A stretch of DNA of 64,000 nucleotides from Dasypus novemcinctus (GCF_030445035.2 NC_080678.1:59969087-60033086), one strand, 5' to 3'. Counted from the first letter of the stretch, positions 1-12,639 are shown. Made by a program: numbers and translations. The notes: generated by a model from the letters alone, not told the origin.

Positions 1-1061
1 CTGTAGGAAAATAAGTCTCAAGTTCCCTTTCAGTCAAATAAGTAGAAATTAGACAAATGATTGCTTTGAATGCTAGAATCCATTCTGAGAACTGCCACTC
101 CAGCCATCCACATGTGTCATTCTAGCCCTGTTCCAAGTGTTGGTAGTTGACCTCATCTGAGCCAACTCTAGTCCTTTCCCTGGTGACAAGTAATTGAACT
201 AGGAGCAAGCAACTGATCTATCAATGCTGAATTTGTTAGAGTCTTTCTCTAAGAATATGTAATCAGAACTAAGATTCCAGGTGTATCTGGGGTGAAGATA
301 TAAATCTGGATATTGACAGTAGTTTTGCTATATTATGCAGACTGAAATGGCAGAAAATACTGCTCAGCAAAAAACACATGAAGCAGAAAAAGGAGAAACA
401 GAACAAAAGTTGTTCTTAAATCTGAACCTCAAGTTCCTGTGAAACTCTACTATCCTTATTAAAAATCCTCCTTGAGCTTAGATTTGAGCCTATGTTCCTT
501 GCAACCAAACAATTCTGAACCAATATTCTCCATTGCTTTTTATGCTAGGCTAGTTCAGAAAGACTTTATTACCATATTGCAGAGGGAGCAAATGACTTGG
601 TATTTCTCGCTAGCTATGTGAAGTCATTTCTCTATCCATGTGGTTTTACTTAGGAATTGAGGCATAAGAAGAAAACCACGTGTTTACAACGTCAAAATTC
701 CAAAAGGAAAATTCATTCTCAGAGCCCTTTAAATAATCAGAGAGATATTAAAAATGAGACAAGCCTATATTTATTTATCGTGTTTAATTTTAGAGTTTGG
801 TTAATCAATTGTTAAAAACATGAGAATTTATCTCAATTTAACTATGAAATGCCTACTGAAGGCTAGAGGAAGAAAAAAAGTCTATATTTTTTAAATACAT
901 ATAGCTTTTTTTCTAGAATATGCAGTTTTCACCTGCACACATGGTTTGTTCTGTTTGTTCAACCCCTCTTCCAGAAACAGAGACTCCAGCTTGCCCCCCA
1001 AAAAGATAATTGTTAAGTCTGTGCAAACTGTTGGCTACTTTAACTTGAACAAGGTAGTTAA
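1..1061. other. Unique DNA, nothing recognised
   Basis: AT-rich noncoding DNA without long open frames, clear repeats or splice-like exon structure. Confidence 0.5.
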
Positions 1062-1283
1062 AAGAATGGTTTAAATCCCCACTCTGCTAACTCTCAGCTG
1101 TGTGACTTGGGCTCGGTACTTAATTTCTCAATGGCTCACTTTTCTTCTCTGAAAAATGAGGGTAGCAACAATAATATCTCATAGGATGGTCATGAGTATT
1201 AAATGAATTAATATATGTTAATCACATGGAATAGTGTCTTGCACATAGGACAGTCAGAATAATGGCTCAATAAACAGTTATTA
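1062..1283 (+). repeat. MIR SINE
   Basis: CAGCTGTGTGACTTGGGCTC, TTCTTCTCTGAAAAATGAGG, GGATGGTCATGAGTATTAAA and GGCTCAATAAACAGTTATTATT follow the MIR consensus. Confidence 0.88.
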
Positions 1284-1629
1284 TTTTCTCAGACATATGC
1301 TAGCAAATATCAGAGTTTTCACATAAATTTTTAGTTCTCCCTGCTGGAAAATACATTTAGAGTACAAATACTCCATTAAAAGGGACCTTTCACAATACTT
1401 AATTGGTCTCTGTTTTTCTCGCAGTATTTAGAACAAAAATAAAAAATAAATTTTAAAAGACATGCCCTTTGCAGCTTTGTGGAAAAGACTGCCGCAAGTC
1501 TAACAATGACAAAGTGCTGAAATTCCAGCTTATTTGTGAATCTGTACATATGTGGTAGGCATACATCAATTTGCCCATTTTTCTTTTTCTTTCTTTTGGT
1601 AACAGAACCACTATATCTTGTGGGAAACA

Positions 1630-1905
1630 TGTTCTATATAATTCATTTGGGAGTGAAACTGAACCCCGCCCCACCTCCCCCAGGGTGGGCACATGGCCCA
1701 GGCCTAGCCAATCAGAATACCTGATCCAGAGATACTAGGGAAAACACTCTCTGTGGTAATATGCCAACATTTGGTTGCAGGCAATCATCATCCAACAACA
1801 TGAAGAAAGGCCATTGGATAGAGAGAGCTTCTCCAGATGGCATTGTGAGACCCTGGATGTCACCCATACTTGAGTCAATGTATCCCTGGACACTTACTGA
1901 CAAGA
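1630..1905. repeat. Possible ancient interspersed repeat
   Basis: GGCACATGGCCCAGGCCTAG with CCAATCAGAATACCTGATCC recalls a known mammalian repeat carrying a 'gccaatcagagta' core. I cannot assign a family. Confidence 0.35.
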
Positions 1906-2214
1906 CACTTTAAAATTCTTAAATATACATATTTTTCTTAATTTTTCCCCTATTCTATTTTCATTTGGGTTTTTGTCACTGCCAACTGAAATGGTTCCAT
2001 TGATCATACCTAACTATTTAGGTTTACCTTTAAGTAGCTAAAGAGTAGAATCTATACTGCTTCCATGAGAATGGAACAATTTTGATCCATTTTCCCCCTC
2101 AATAGGAAAAGGCAAGAAAAGAAAATTATGTATGTTCAATTATTCAACTAATGAACTGAAGGATCAAGTTAACTAGAAAAGACAATAACAATCATGAAAC
2201 AGGATTTTAATGGA

Positions 2215-2300
2215 AAAATTCTGATGGATACAGGCCGTTATACATTTTGTCAAAACCTATAAAATTGTGCAGTGCAAAGTGTAAACCATAATGTAAACTT
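2215..2300 (+). repeat. Fragment of the unassigned interspersed repeat
   Basis: GATGGATACAGGCCGTTATA, then TCAAAACCTATAAAATTGTG and CAAAGTGTAAACCATAATGT match 51262-51335 closely. Confidence 0.65.
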
Positions 2301-2339
2301 GAATACATTTTAAATTTACTGTAGTCAAAATAGAATCAT

Positions 2340-2744
2340 CTTTTTTTTTAAAGATTTATTTTTTATTTATTTCTCTCCCCACCCCCCGCCTCCTCCCTCC
2401 CCCCTCCCCCCAGTTGTCTGCTCTCTTTGTCCATTCGCTGTCTTCTGTGATGGCTTCTAGCCTTATCAGTGGCACTGGGAATCTGTGTTTGTTTTTTTGT
2501 TGTTGTATCATCTTGTTGTGTCAGCTCTCCGTGTGTGCAGCACCATTCTTGGGCAGGCTGCACTTTCTTTTGCACTGGGTGGCTCTCCTTACGTGGCACA
2601 CTCCTTGCGCATGGGATTGTCCCCCGGCGCGCATCAGAACTGCGCATGGGCCAGTTCCTCATGGGACAAGGAGGCCCGGGGTTTGAACCGTGGACCTCCC
2701 ATGTGGTAGACAGACACCCTAACCACTGAGCCAAGTCTGCTTCC
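2340..2744 (-). mobile_element. DAS-type SINE
   Basis: The minus strand starts with a tRNA-like head (GACTTGGCTCAGTGGTTAGG) and ends in an A-rich tail. The target duplication is 2326-2339 and 2745-2758 (14 bp, two mismatches). Apparent open frames of 75-131 codons across it are repeat artefacts. Confidence 0.95.
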
Positions 2745-2758
2745 CAAAACAGAACCAT

Positions 2759-3721
2759 TTAACAAGATGTGCTTTGGAATGATAGCTTCCAAACTCCTGC
2801 AGCAAGAGATCATGCTGACGTCAATTATGTGCCTCGAGCTAAGATAGTGAATCATTATCAAGATTAGTTTTTAGATTTACTGAGAAGGTACATTGGTATT
2901 TCTTTCAAAAGCACAGTGGAGTAGATTTAAATGTGGGCCTAAAAACTTTCTTGCAATTGAAATATAGGGATATGCCAATTAAGCAATTATGAATTGGGGA
3001 CAAGGAATGAGAAATAAAGGATCGAGTGCTACTGAACTCTGCACAATTCCCACCCTCCCAGTGCCCAGCTGACTTTACTATAAATAATCATCATCCTGGC
3101 TGTGTATGTTGAGCAGAGAAGGGCAGGAGGCTGGTCACTAAAAGCTCTTTAGGCATCATATAAGACTTCTCTGGAGGAGTATTTAGAAATTTTCCCTCTG
3201 CCAAAGGTTTAAATATCCACCCTAGCACTATGAAGCATTTCATTCTCCACCCCTTCCATCCTCTAAAAATGACTGATCTTAAATTAACACAATCCTTTGT
3301 CCTTAAGAAACGGGCTGTAAGCACCTCCCCCAAAACTCAGTAAGATTATGGCAGAGTTGAAATTGGACCCCTTTACCCCAGAACTGCCTTTTCCCTATCA
3401 TACCACTTCTTATTATAGCACTTCTCTCTCTCTTTCTTTTGAATCTTTGTCCTTTCCCAAACTTCCATGTGTGCTCAGATATGTAGAGGATATGGGAAAA
3501 TATAATTAGCTGGGAAGATGGAGGCCCAACTGTAATTTCTGGTCAGTCCAATGTAGTAGGAGTCATGCTAGTATGCAGGTGTTATTATCCAAAACTATCT
3601 GTCTCTTAAGCCCTTGTTAATTCCCATCATTTCCATTGACTCAATAGAATCAATTCCAATTCCCCGATTCTTCCAGCTATGACAATCTCTTCATTTCCCT
3701 GAAGTCTGGGAAGGTTTGATC
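2759..3721. other. Unique DNA, nothing recognised
   Basis: No coding signal beyond an 80-codon minus frame (3333-3091) with no known motif, which I regard as chance. Confidence 0.45.
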
Positions 3722-4545
3722 ATAAATAATGTTATTTTTTATTATTTTTTTTTTAAAAAGCTTAAGATAACATAAATTTACCATAAAAAATATAGAGGAT
3801 TCCCATATAGCCCACCTCCCCTCACACACACTAACATGGTACATTTATTACAGTTGATGAACATATATTGAAGCACTGCTACTAACTATGGACTACAGAT
3901 TACATTTTAGTTTACATTTTGCACCACACAATTTTATAGGTTTTGACAAAATGTGTAATTGCCTGTACTTGTCACACAGAACAATTCCAAGGTCCCCAAA
4001 ATGCCCCATGTTACACCTATTCTTACCTCTCCCCCCCCTAAGAACTCCAGATGGCCACTGCCTTTACACACATGGAGAGTTGACACAAGATGATGCAGCA
4101 AAAAGAAACACAAATTCCTGGGGCTGCTGATAAGGATAGAAGCATTCACAGAACACAGCAAATGGACACAGAGAACAGACAATTGGGGGGGAGCGGGGGA
4201 AGGAGAGAGAAATAAAAAAATATATATATACCAGTGATATAAGATCTTCCATTGCTAGAAAAATAAGTCTACTTTAGTTCATGGTTGCATTCCTCCCTTA
4301 TGTTTGTTCATTCCTCAATCTTGAGGATTTTGAGATGGTGATGCTCACTCTTTCTAATTGAAAAGAGGCTTAGATCCCATGGGGCAGATGGATGGAACTT
4401 TCTTGCTTACAGTTGTAGACACTCTCTGTTTTTTGGGGATGAGCATTGTCCATCATTATCCTTTTTATAGTTTTCCTTTACTTTCCCATGAACTGGAGAG
4501 TAGGTATTGCAACTCTGCTGAGACACAGGGCTCAACCAGCATATG
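3722..4545 (-). repeat. Unassigned interspersed repeat, split by a SINE fragment
   Basis: The minus strand matches the repeats at 50.2-51.5 kb over most of its length: CAGCAGAGTTGCAA, GGGATCTAAGCC, CCTCAAGATTGAGGAATGAA, TCTAGCAATGGAAGA, GTAGCAGTGCTTCAATAT, and a 3' A-rich end at 3722-3760. The SINE fragment at 4062-4233 interrupts it. Confidence 0.8.
4062..4233 (+). mobile_element. 3' fragment of a DAS-type SINE, nested in an unassigned repeat
   Basis: The sequence matches the last 170 bases or so of the SINE: GGAGAGTTGACACAAGATG, then GGACACAGAGAACAGACA, a G-rich stretch and an A/TA tail. The tRNA head is missing. It interrupts the antisense repeat at 3722-4545, whose two halves match the uninterrupted copies near 50.3-50.8 kb and 51.2 kb. 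No clear target duplication was found. Confidence 0.8.
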
Positions 4546-5749
4546 AATAGAGCAAAGATTTAAATCTTGTGGATAAATATTTAACAAGTATAGTGCTAAT
4601 TATAGGTTCAAATAAAAGAGGTAGAAGAGTCATGCATAGGGAAATTATAAATGAGTCTAACTCTGCCACACTGGGGAGCATATATTCCAAAGCAAGGCCC
4701 ACTGACAGGGTCTTACTTTGGAAAAGTCTTTTATTTTCTATGAATGAGACTTTCCAATAAAACTAAAGTCTCCTCAGAGATAAATATAGGACTGATGTCT
4801 ACTCAATTATTTTTATCCATAGTACCTAATATTGTCCTAGGTTAAATATGTATGTGTGGGAAGACTTGGCAATAGTCTCATATATGCTCACGTTATGATG
4901 TTTTCTCCATTTAATATTTACAGTTTCTTCTGCATGTTTTCATTAAGCTTTGCAAAACAGCACAAACAAATGCACTATTTATAGTTTCAGACCAGACTAT
5001 TCTCTCGTAAGTATCAACATACCTAATAGGGCTGAATTAGTAATATAAAGAAAACCAGTATTTAACAAAATCACTTTTTAGCACAATCATTCCATTTAGA
5101 TGAGTAGTTATTTGCTAAATTACTCAGGTAACAACCTAATTCTGAGCCTTATGGAGAAGAAATGAGGCTAGAGGGTTGAGATGGAGAAAGGAGGTAGCAG
5201 TCTTATATAGGAACTACTTAAGTAACAGTAACTTAAATATTTTGAAAAAACGGAAAAGAAAAGTAAAAGGATAAAAGAGAAATTACTTGTGTATGTGAAA
5301 ATGCATATATTATTTTCCTGTGTGCCGATGTACAAGCACATGAAAGAAAGGCATGGAAATGTGTTTCTTTTTATGGTTGACTCTTCTGGGTGCAGTGGGA
5401 TTTTTCGGCTACATGTGAGCTGAATATTATGGCAAATAGCAGAACACAGTAGTTATTGCGCATGATTGTCTGTGAACTGGGTGGGCAGGAATTTTTCGGT
5501 TCATAAATCATTTCAGCTTATAGCACTATTTCCATAGCACTGTGACTAAAAGAAGTTCTGGACAGAAAAATATTTTATATCTTTTTCTTATTCCACCCTT
5601 TCTCAGTTTTAATAGGTCTTTAGTGTTCAAGGTGGTTGTTTTTTTTTTTAAAGCTTTTTCAAAATATCTTTATTGCCTGGCTTTTGAAGCAAATTATTAT
5701 GTTTTCCTATATCATTTTCTTCCGTGCCAGGGACATTTAATAGCAAAGT
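4546..5749. other. Unique DNA, nothing recognised
   Basis: AT-rich, with only short chance frames. Confidence 0.45.
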
Positions 5750-6760
5750 AATGAAGTGTACTTTTCCCTTCCTTTATTTCTGCTTATTTATAGCACAGTC
5801 TATATCAATGAAATAATGCCATATGATTTATAGCTGATTGCTATAATGTTCACAGTTCAAAATTCCAGCCAAGGGCCTGAAGTGGTTTCACCCTTATTTA
5901 AGATTTCCTGCTAAAGACAGTCTATTACAGCTTTGCAAATAAGTACCTCAAGTCTCTATTAAGGTCATTTAGTAATTTAAATAAACACCCTTTGCCAATC
6001 TGTTTCCTACCATCTAGGACGCAGGGGAGGTAGTTTCTTCATATTTTGGATTTCTCCCCCTTCTGCTTAAAAGGTCCTTCAGCTTTCAACCAAGAGGTTA
6101 CTTTAGGTAAGTTGCCTGAAATATGTTTCTGAGGTAAACATTGAATGTGCTTAAAGTAGTGGTAGAGCAAAAACACAAAAGTAAAGAAATTTTACTTAAC
6201 TGCTAGTGTCAGTGAGTTTAGTTTTGTAATTTGTCTCCATTAGTATGTAAGAAATGTAAATCAGTTTTTGAGATTTTGTGGTTATTGTGACTTATCAAAA
6301 TCTAGTGTTTTGCTCTACCATCAAGAGCCAAGAACTCTTCCCCCAATGCCACCTCATCTGTACCCTCCAATAGTTAAAAAAAAAAAAGTCCCTACAGTTC
6401 TGTCAATATCTTAATCTTGCCTTTTCACCTAGCATTTTAATAGGTTCCTCACATTTGCTGTTGACCTCATATTTAGAATTGGTTAACAGAGACCAAATGA
6501 GGAGAAGGTGCCCTTCATATTTAAAGAAAACCTTTCCATTTGCTATGGTAATTATTAAAAGGGACAGAACCACAGCTGGGGTCTGTTAACATGCAAACAG
6601 CCCCTTGTGCTAAGTGAGCTTTTCTTGGTTTTAGTTCAATAGGCTACTGACTGGATTTTCATGAAACTTCTGAGATTGTTTGCTCTTATTTTCTTCTGAA
6701 ACCATGCAAATCACACTACACAGTTAACCACTGTGATTTGATTTCAAGAAAGTTAAAAGG
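5750..6760. other. Unique AT-rich DNA, possible regulatory stretch
   Basis: No repeat or exon was recognised. An octamer ATGCAAAT lies at 6704-6711, and RUNX-like AACCACA/AACCACTGTG motifs occur nearby (6570, 6727). This is suggestive only. Confidence 0.25.
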
Positions 6761-8399
6761 AGTTACATAAAAACAAATTTATTATTACTGTACTGGCTGA
6801 GTTTAGCGTGTTCTCTGTATAATTCTTTGATTTTATTAAAAAACTGTGAAAAGGAAACCTTTAAGAAAGGTAGTCCCTAGTCCAAAACTAGGAGATGTAG
6901 AAATATTGAATCCTGCTGAGTGTTAAAGGTCTGATATTGTTAATTTTCCTCAATGGAAATAGTTTGTTTAAACATGGGCTTGCACAATTAAAGATAAAAA
7001 TTGTTGATTTAATTATTACACTCAAGGGAAAACTGAAGGAGACAGGTAAGAATACCGCTATGTTCATTTGAACTGTGTCTAATTCTCAGAAAATTCATTT
7101 GATAAGCTGCAGTGAATAAATGACCCACCTAAGGTTAGGCCCAGTAAGAACTCTTTACCAGGATTTAGAACACAAAAAATAGAAAGCATCTTAGCCTCTC
7201 ACTGGTGATGAGGCAGCAAGACAGGACTCTGGATCTTCTAGTTGCTCAGCAGAAGCCAAGCAAGCCCAGAGAGCAGAGGAAGATTTGGGAACTCTCTTGT
7301 GCACGGCCTCTTGTGCCCAGCCACCTGCCCCCAACCCCCACCACTGCCTTTTACCCATTCTAGTTTGATTTGGGCCTCTGTCACTTCCAATAAAAGAATT
7401 CTAATAAAACAAATGCTAATGTGTATTTTTGTAGTCATTTTTGAACTTTGTAAAAAGAAATATATCCATATATGATTACTGTTATTTTTATTATTTACTT
7501 TTTATCTTTTTCTAATGAATTGAGCACTCATGGCATACGGACTCCTTAATAAGAAACTACTACAAGAAACAATGATACGCCTTTAAATAAATTTAAAATG
7601 TATTTTATTTCAAAATGAAGATTTTTTTCACATAAAATAAAGTTTGTGATAAGCATTTTTTATAGTCATCTTTCTTTTTCACTATTAGATAGGTTTCCAG
7701 CCCCTTCACATCAGGGCAAGCATAAGCACTCTAGTTTCTGTGGCCAGAGACAGCTCTTTTACAGAAAGAGTAAGCCAGAGTTTTTAAAAAAAAGAAGAAA
7801 GGGAAAGGTAGATAAGAAGTGATGAGAGGAGGCAGGTGGTAGACAGATATCCTGTAAACTATTTTCTCTTCTGAATTGATGTAAGGTATAATCAATCATA
7901 TGCTGCTCATTTTGGTTTCCTTTGCTACCTTCCACAGCTCTGGCCAATTTGTATGTGTGTATGTTTGTGTAAGTGCATCAGGGTACATTGAGAGGAGTAA
8001 GTGAGAAGGGCGAAATATGATAGGAGATTGAGCTACTAACTGAACAAACAAAAACCAAAGAAAATGCTCTGCCATTATTTTGAGTCAACAGTATGTTCTA
8101 TGAAGTTTGTAAATGCCTGGTAACTTTCACATATTCCTGAGGACAGCAGAAAGAGAGGAAGGCAGATATTTAATTTGGAACCCTGTGAGTTTGTTCTTCT
8201 CCAGTCTTTGGCTAAGCTTAAAGAATAATAATGAAAGAAATTCTTATCTTGAAATATTTTGCATCAATGTTTTTATAGTTAGTCTGCAAGTTCTTTGAGT
8301 TAATAGAGCTGTAACTGAGAAGAATACAAATGTAATTTGCTCTTAATAAGAGAGGTAGTAGTGGTAGCAGTTGTGAAAGTGGTCATTGTTATCACTGTA
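6761..8399. other. Unique DNA, nothing recognised
   Basis: No repeat was recognised. Frames of 60-77 codons at 7238-7475 overlap each other on both strands and lack motifs. A more GC-rich patch lies at 7240-7390. Confidence 0.4.
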
Positions 8400-8545
8400 A
8401 TGGCTGTGGTAGCATTTAATGAGCACTCATGTGCCTAGCACTGTGTTAAGAGCTTTAGATATGTGATTTCATTTAAACTCTCTGAGAAATGATGTATCTT
8501 ATTCCCTTTCTTTTACACTTGAGAAAACTAACACAGACAGATTGG
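8400..8545 (-). repeat. MIR SINE fragment (antisense)
   Basis: GTGCCTAGCACTGTGTTAAG, TTTCATTTAAACTCTCTGAG and GAGAAAACTAACACAGACAG match antisense MIR. Confidence 0.7.
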
Positions 8546-8594
8546 TGGTTATAGTCATGGTAGTTGTAATTACAGTGGTAGTAATAGGTGAGGT

Positions 8595-8985
8595 AGCTAA
8601 CATGTATTAAGCACCGTCTATAAAGCAAGCAATGTGGCAAAGAACATTTCAAATATTAGATCATTTAATCCTTACAAAAATAACATGAGTTAGATATTAC
8701 CATTTTATCCATCTCTGTATGTAGAGTATTATAAACCATATCACTTATTTATTTATTCATTATTTAGGGAAAATAAGAAACACCACATTAAATTCACTCA
8801 CCAATTAGGTAACATTCAATTCTGAAATACTCAAATGTAAATTCCTATTTTTAAGCCAAGGAAATAAGACTGTTACTGCCACCTTACAAACAGAAACAGG
8901 CTTTGTGAAGATAAATAACATCTCCAAGTTCACAGACACCGCACTAGGGGCAAAATTGTGAATCAAACTCAGGTCCATTTGATAT
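8595..8985 (-). repeat. MIR-like fragments (antisense), interrupted
   Basis: TAACATGTATTAAGCACC with ATCATTTAATCCTTACAAAA at 8600-8715, and ACAGAAACAGGCTTTGTGAA with CAAACTCAGGTCCATTTG at 8888-8985, look like the two halves of one antisense MIR. About 150 bases of unknown AT-rich DNA lie between. Confidence 0.55.
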
Positions 8986-9455
8986 GGATACCTCTGGATT
9001 GGTCTTGTTTGACAAGAGAGAATATCTCATAAACATTGGTCTTTTCCAGTGCAGGGCATTAGCCAAAATGTTCTAAGAAAAAAAGTTAGATGTTCTATAT
9101 CTGTAATTCCAAGTACCTGTAATTTTGTAAGCAAAATGGATAGCCAAAATAAAAACATTGGATTGCAGGCAACCTCTGTGACCAATCACCCTGGAGTATT
9201 CAAACAAATTCTTTCAGTAGCAATAATGTTATCTGAATAATTGACTCATAGTGGAGAGTTGACTTCCCCTTACCTGTAAAAATCAACAAGTAGTGGGATA
9301 TCTTGACTCTTTGTCTAGTTGGACAACAGTATTTCTAAGACACAATATTGTGGCAGAGTTCTGTGTTTATTTTTTTAAACAAATATTTTAGTGCCACAAA
9401 CAAAGACAAGTAGAGAAGTTAAATAATAATGTTTGGGTGTAGTTTCAGTCATGCC
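8986..9455. other. Unique DNA at the left flank of the provirus
   Basis: No feature was recognised. It ends in the CTAC target duplication. Confidence 0.45.
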
Positions 9456-9459
9456 CTAC

Positions 9460-10293
9460 TGTTGTAGCAGAGAGAAGTCAGGTGATTGTGGTATCGAAGG
9501 CCAGGACATGAGAATCTGAGAGGGAAGATTTATTTTATTTATTTATTTTTAAAGATTTATTTTTTATTTATTTCTCCCCCCCCCCCCCCCCCCCCAGTTG
9601 TCTACTCTTTGTGTATGCTTTTCTTCTGTGACTGCTTTATCCTTATTGGCAGCACGGGGAATCTGTGTTTCTTTTTGTTGTGTCATCTTGTTGTGTCAGC
9701 TCTCCATGTGTGCGGTGCCATTCTTGGCAGGCTGTACTTTCTTTTGCACTGGACGGCTCTCCTTACGGGGCACACTCCTTGCGTGTGGGGCTCCCCTAGG
9801 TGGGGGACTCCCCTGCGTGACACAGCACTCCTTGTGTGTATCCGCACTGCACATAGGTCAGAGCCACATGGGTCAGGGAGGCCTGGGGTTTGAACCGTGG
9901 ACCTTGCATGTGGTAGGTGGATGCCCTATCCATTGGGCCAAGTCCGCTTCCCTGAAGGAAGATTTATTAACAACCAGCTGTGCTCAGTGGACTTCTGTCC
10001 AAAAAATCTGAGCCTGGAATAGGATTTCTGGGTCCCTTTTATGAGAGGATGTAGGAATGGGGAGTTAAATGGTGCTTTTATGCAAAAGGATTTTTTAGAG
10101 TTTTAAGTGTTTGTCTGAGTACCAGATAGGTTTTGAATTAACATATCCCCCACATTCCCTCTGGATGTAAGTTTGAATACACATTCAGTCTGCATCCTCC
10201 CTATAGAGCCTATATCTATAATTGGCTTTCCGGGAACTAGGTATACTTGAATATAGAATACAATAAGTTTGAATTCATGCACAGGCCATATTA
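9460..10293 (-). repeat. 3' LTR of the provirus, interrupted by a SINE
   Basis: It aligns with the 5' LTR once the SINE at 9535-9953 and its duplicated target are removed, leaving about 400 bases of LTR. It starts at the CTAC target duplication and abuts the polypurine tract at 10294. The SINE target duplication, 9520-9534 and 9954-9968, contains the minus-strand AATAAA polyadenylation hexamer, so that signal is now present on both sides of the insert. Confidence 0.92.
9535..9953 (-). mobile_element. DAS-type tRNA-derived SINE inside the 3' LTR
   Basis: The tRNA-like head is at the high-coordinate end (minus strand: GACTTGGCCCAATGGATAGG, B box GGTTCAAACCC). The tail is the T-rich end near 9540. 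A run of about 20 C at 9577-9595 marks the G-rich stretch before the tail. The target duplication is 9520-9534 and 9954-9968 (15 bp, one mismatch). It is younger than the provirus. Confidence 0.95.
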
Positions 10294-10305
10294 CTTCCCC
10301 CCTTT
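10294..10305 (-). other. Polypurine tract
   Basis: The minus strand reads AAAGGGGGGAAG directly before the 3' LTR, where second-strand synthesis would be primed. Its position fixes the inner edge of the 3' LTR at 10293. Confidence 0.85.
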
Positions 10306-10379
10306 GATGTACGCTTAAGGTTGTTAAACTTTGGCATCACTGTTGTCAGAGTCTCTCTGGACTAATTCGTATGTATATA

Positions 10380-12250
10380 GAGCCATGAGATGGATAGCTG
10401 TCTGTGCCCTTCTATACCATTAATTAGGGCATGTATCCTGCTTATGATGAAAGGGAAGAGGCAAGGAAGTATGGTGCATTCTCATATGAGGAAGGCAATT
10501 ATTCCCACAAGAAGTTTGAAATTGTCTGCTATTGACTGCCAGTTTCCAAAGGGATTACTGAAATTCCAACCATTCCAGATTTGCACTGGAACATGAACAA
10601 TTTTTACCATTTTATTTGTAATTTCATTGATAACTTTTCCAGTGCTGTCTAGTTCAAGGCAGCAATTAGAGAGATTGAACTTTCCACAAACTCCCCCTTC
10701 AGCTGCCAGGAGATAGTCTAGGGCAAGATGGTTTTGATAGATAGTGGTTCTGAATTTAGTTTGCTATTGGGTTAGTAAGTTTAGAGCATGGGCTGTGTCA
10801 TTAGTTATTATTTCTGCCACAACTTGTAAGCTAATGATTCAGTTTAGGATATACATAGGGGTTAGACAACCCCAAATGCCATCCTCTGCCCAAGTTGCTG
10901 GCCCATAGTACTCAGGGTTATTCTTCATCTCCCTGGGTAATGACAGCCCTTTCTTCTCTTATGTTTTGATATACTGGTTGGCTTAGCTCTTTCCCTTCTG
11001 TTAAGGGAATGAGGAAGAAGGAGGGCTTTATTGTACTGAGCATATAAGTATCACACCAATTTTGGGGAAGTTCTCAGAATGCAACCTTCCCACAAATCCA
11101 GTACAGACCATTTGGGGCAGTAAAGGGCCCCTTTGTGGTGGAGTTCCACACTGTGATTAATTTGGGGAAAGTACGATTTATGAGATGAGGTCAGATTCAT
11201 TCCATGTTCCCCAAGTCTCTGTTGTATTGGTGGTATAATTTTGGAATTTTCCCCCTGTACATGTTAGGTTTCCAACAGATATAGAGGACTTTAGACATAC
11301 CCTTGAAGCACAATATTTTCCTATGACAGAAGTTTGCAAGGGTCACATACTATCTCAGGGGATAAGTGGCTATAATTGTATTCTCTAGTTTCCCAGGGCC
11401 ATTGGTCTCCCATATTAGTACCTCCACATACATAGCAGCAGGAGACATTTAAGGCTGCCCTTACTACCTCAGCTAGGTTTATAAAGAGTTTTTTTTTTGC
11501 TACTTGTGGAGTGGAAAAGAGTCTTTCCATTTCTTCATCGAAGGACTGGAACAAAGAGTGGACTTATATGTGAGTGTGTATTCCCAGTACCCAACCCAGA
11601 TGTAGACTCCTGGGTTTATTCCTTTACCATCAATGTGGAGGCCCATTTGGACTCCCTGAGTCTGCCAGGATTCAGGGTTAAGGATGGTGAGGTTTAAGGG
11701 GTTACATTGACCACATGGACAGTTAGCCAGGGCCATTCCTTTGGTGAGGATGGCTGTTTGTTTAGTTGTGTCTGTGTTTCAGGTGGCCCAGGTGACACGG
11801 GACTGGTAGGGGCAGTAGTATGCACCCAGCTATTTGCACCAGAAGCCCTCCCCCGCCCCACTTGGGCTGCACTTTTCATTTCTGGAGCACACAGATACTT
11901 ATTGTTATGAGTATATTCCTGCTCTCAGCTGAGCCCTCCACAGTTGGTGTCCCATGGTATCCCAGAGCCTATAACCTGACATGCATCAAATAGGAGGGAC
12001 ACTCATTGGTTCTGGGGTGAGTTATGTAGCTCCCCGTCTTGATTAATGCTCTTATTTCCCATTTATGGGAGACTGTTGGGGGTTTGGGGTCATAGCAGAT
12101 TATTAGGTCAGATATATTATAGACACTATAGGAGATTCCCTGAAACTGGCAGGTGGTTATATGGCCCTTGCAGGTGTAATGGCTATGATATATGAATGTG
12201 GTTTGACATGGGCCCACATTCACACCTTTTGGATACATGGCTCACACTCT
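10380..12250 (-). pseudogene. env: Broken envelope gene (SU and TM)
   Basis: SU pieces are read at 12238-11969, 11736-11500 and 11554-11321 in different frames. The last contains a CXXC motif (CYVC, 11426-11437) followed by GGTNMGDQWPWE, where gammaretroviral SU usually carries its disulfide-isomerase-like motif. TM follows with an immunosuppressive-domain-like stretch ([14 protein letters not shown]) and then a C-X7-CC (10659-10688), one residue longer than the usual gammaretroviral C-X6-CC. A hydrophobic anchor ([10 protein letters not shown]) is cut by TGA at 10482-10484. Another in-frame TAG lies upstream, near 10766. The upstream limit is uncertain. Confidence 0.85.
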
Positions 12251-12639
12251 GTGGTGCTGACCTGGAACCAGAGGAGGGTTGGGGCTAGGAGTAGGGAAAA
12301 TAGCCGAAGGATGCATTGTAACTGGGGTTAAACTGGATTCTTATTGTTCGGCTATGTGTAGACCAATCAGATTTTGGGGTGTGATTGGAGCAGAACTCGG
12401 TGTTTCATCCTCAGACTTCAGTCATGCATGGACCAGTCAGCTTCCAGAATGTGACTGGAGCAGAGCTCGGCATTTTGTTCTTTTGCAAGATGAGTTTGGT
12501 GGAGTTATGGTATCTGGAATACAGGTCCAGGACTGGGGCAGCTCCTTGATCCAGCTATGGTGTATCCACAGAATGATTTCAGCTACTTTAACTGCACTGG
12601 GGGTGAATAAAATGACAAGATAGGGTCCTTGCCATTGAG

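Noticed and set aside
12279..12623. 114-codon plus-strand frame
   Set aside because: It lies antisense across the pol-env junction of the provirus and has no motif of its own.
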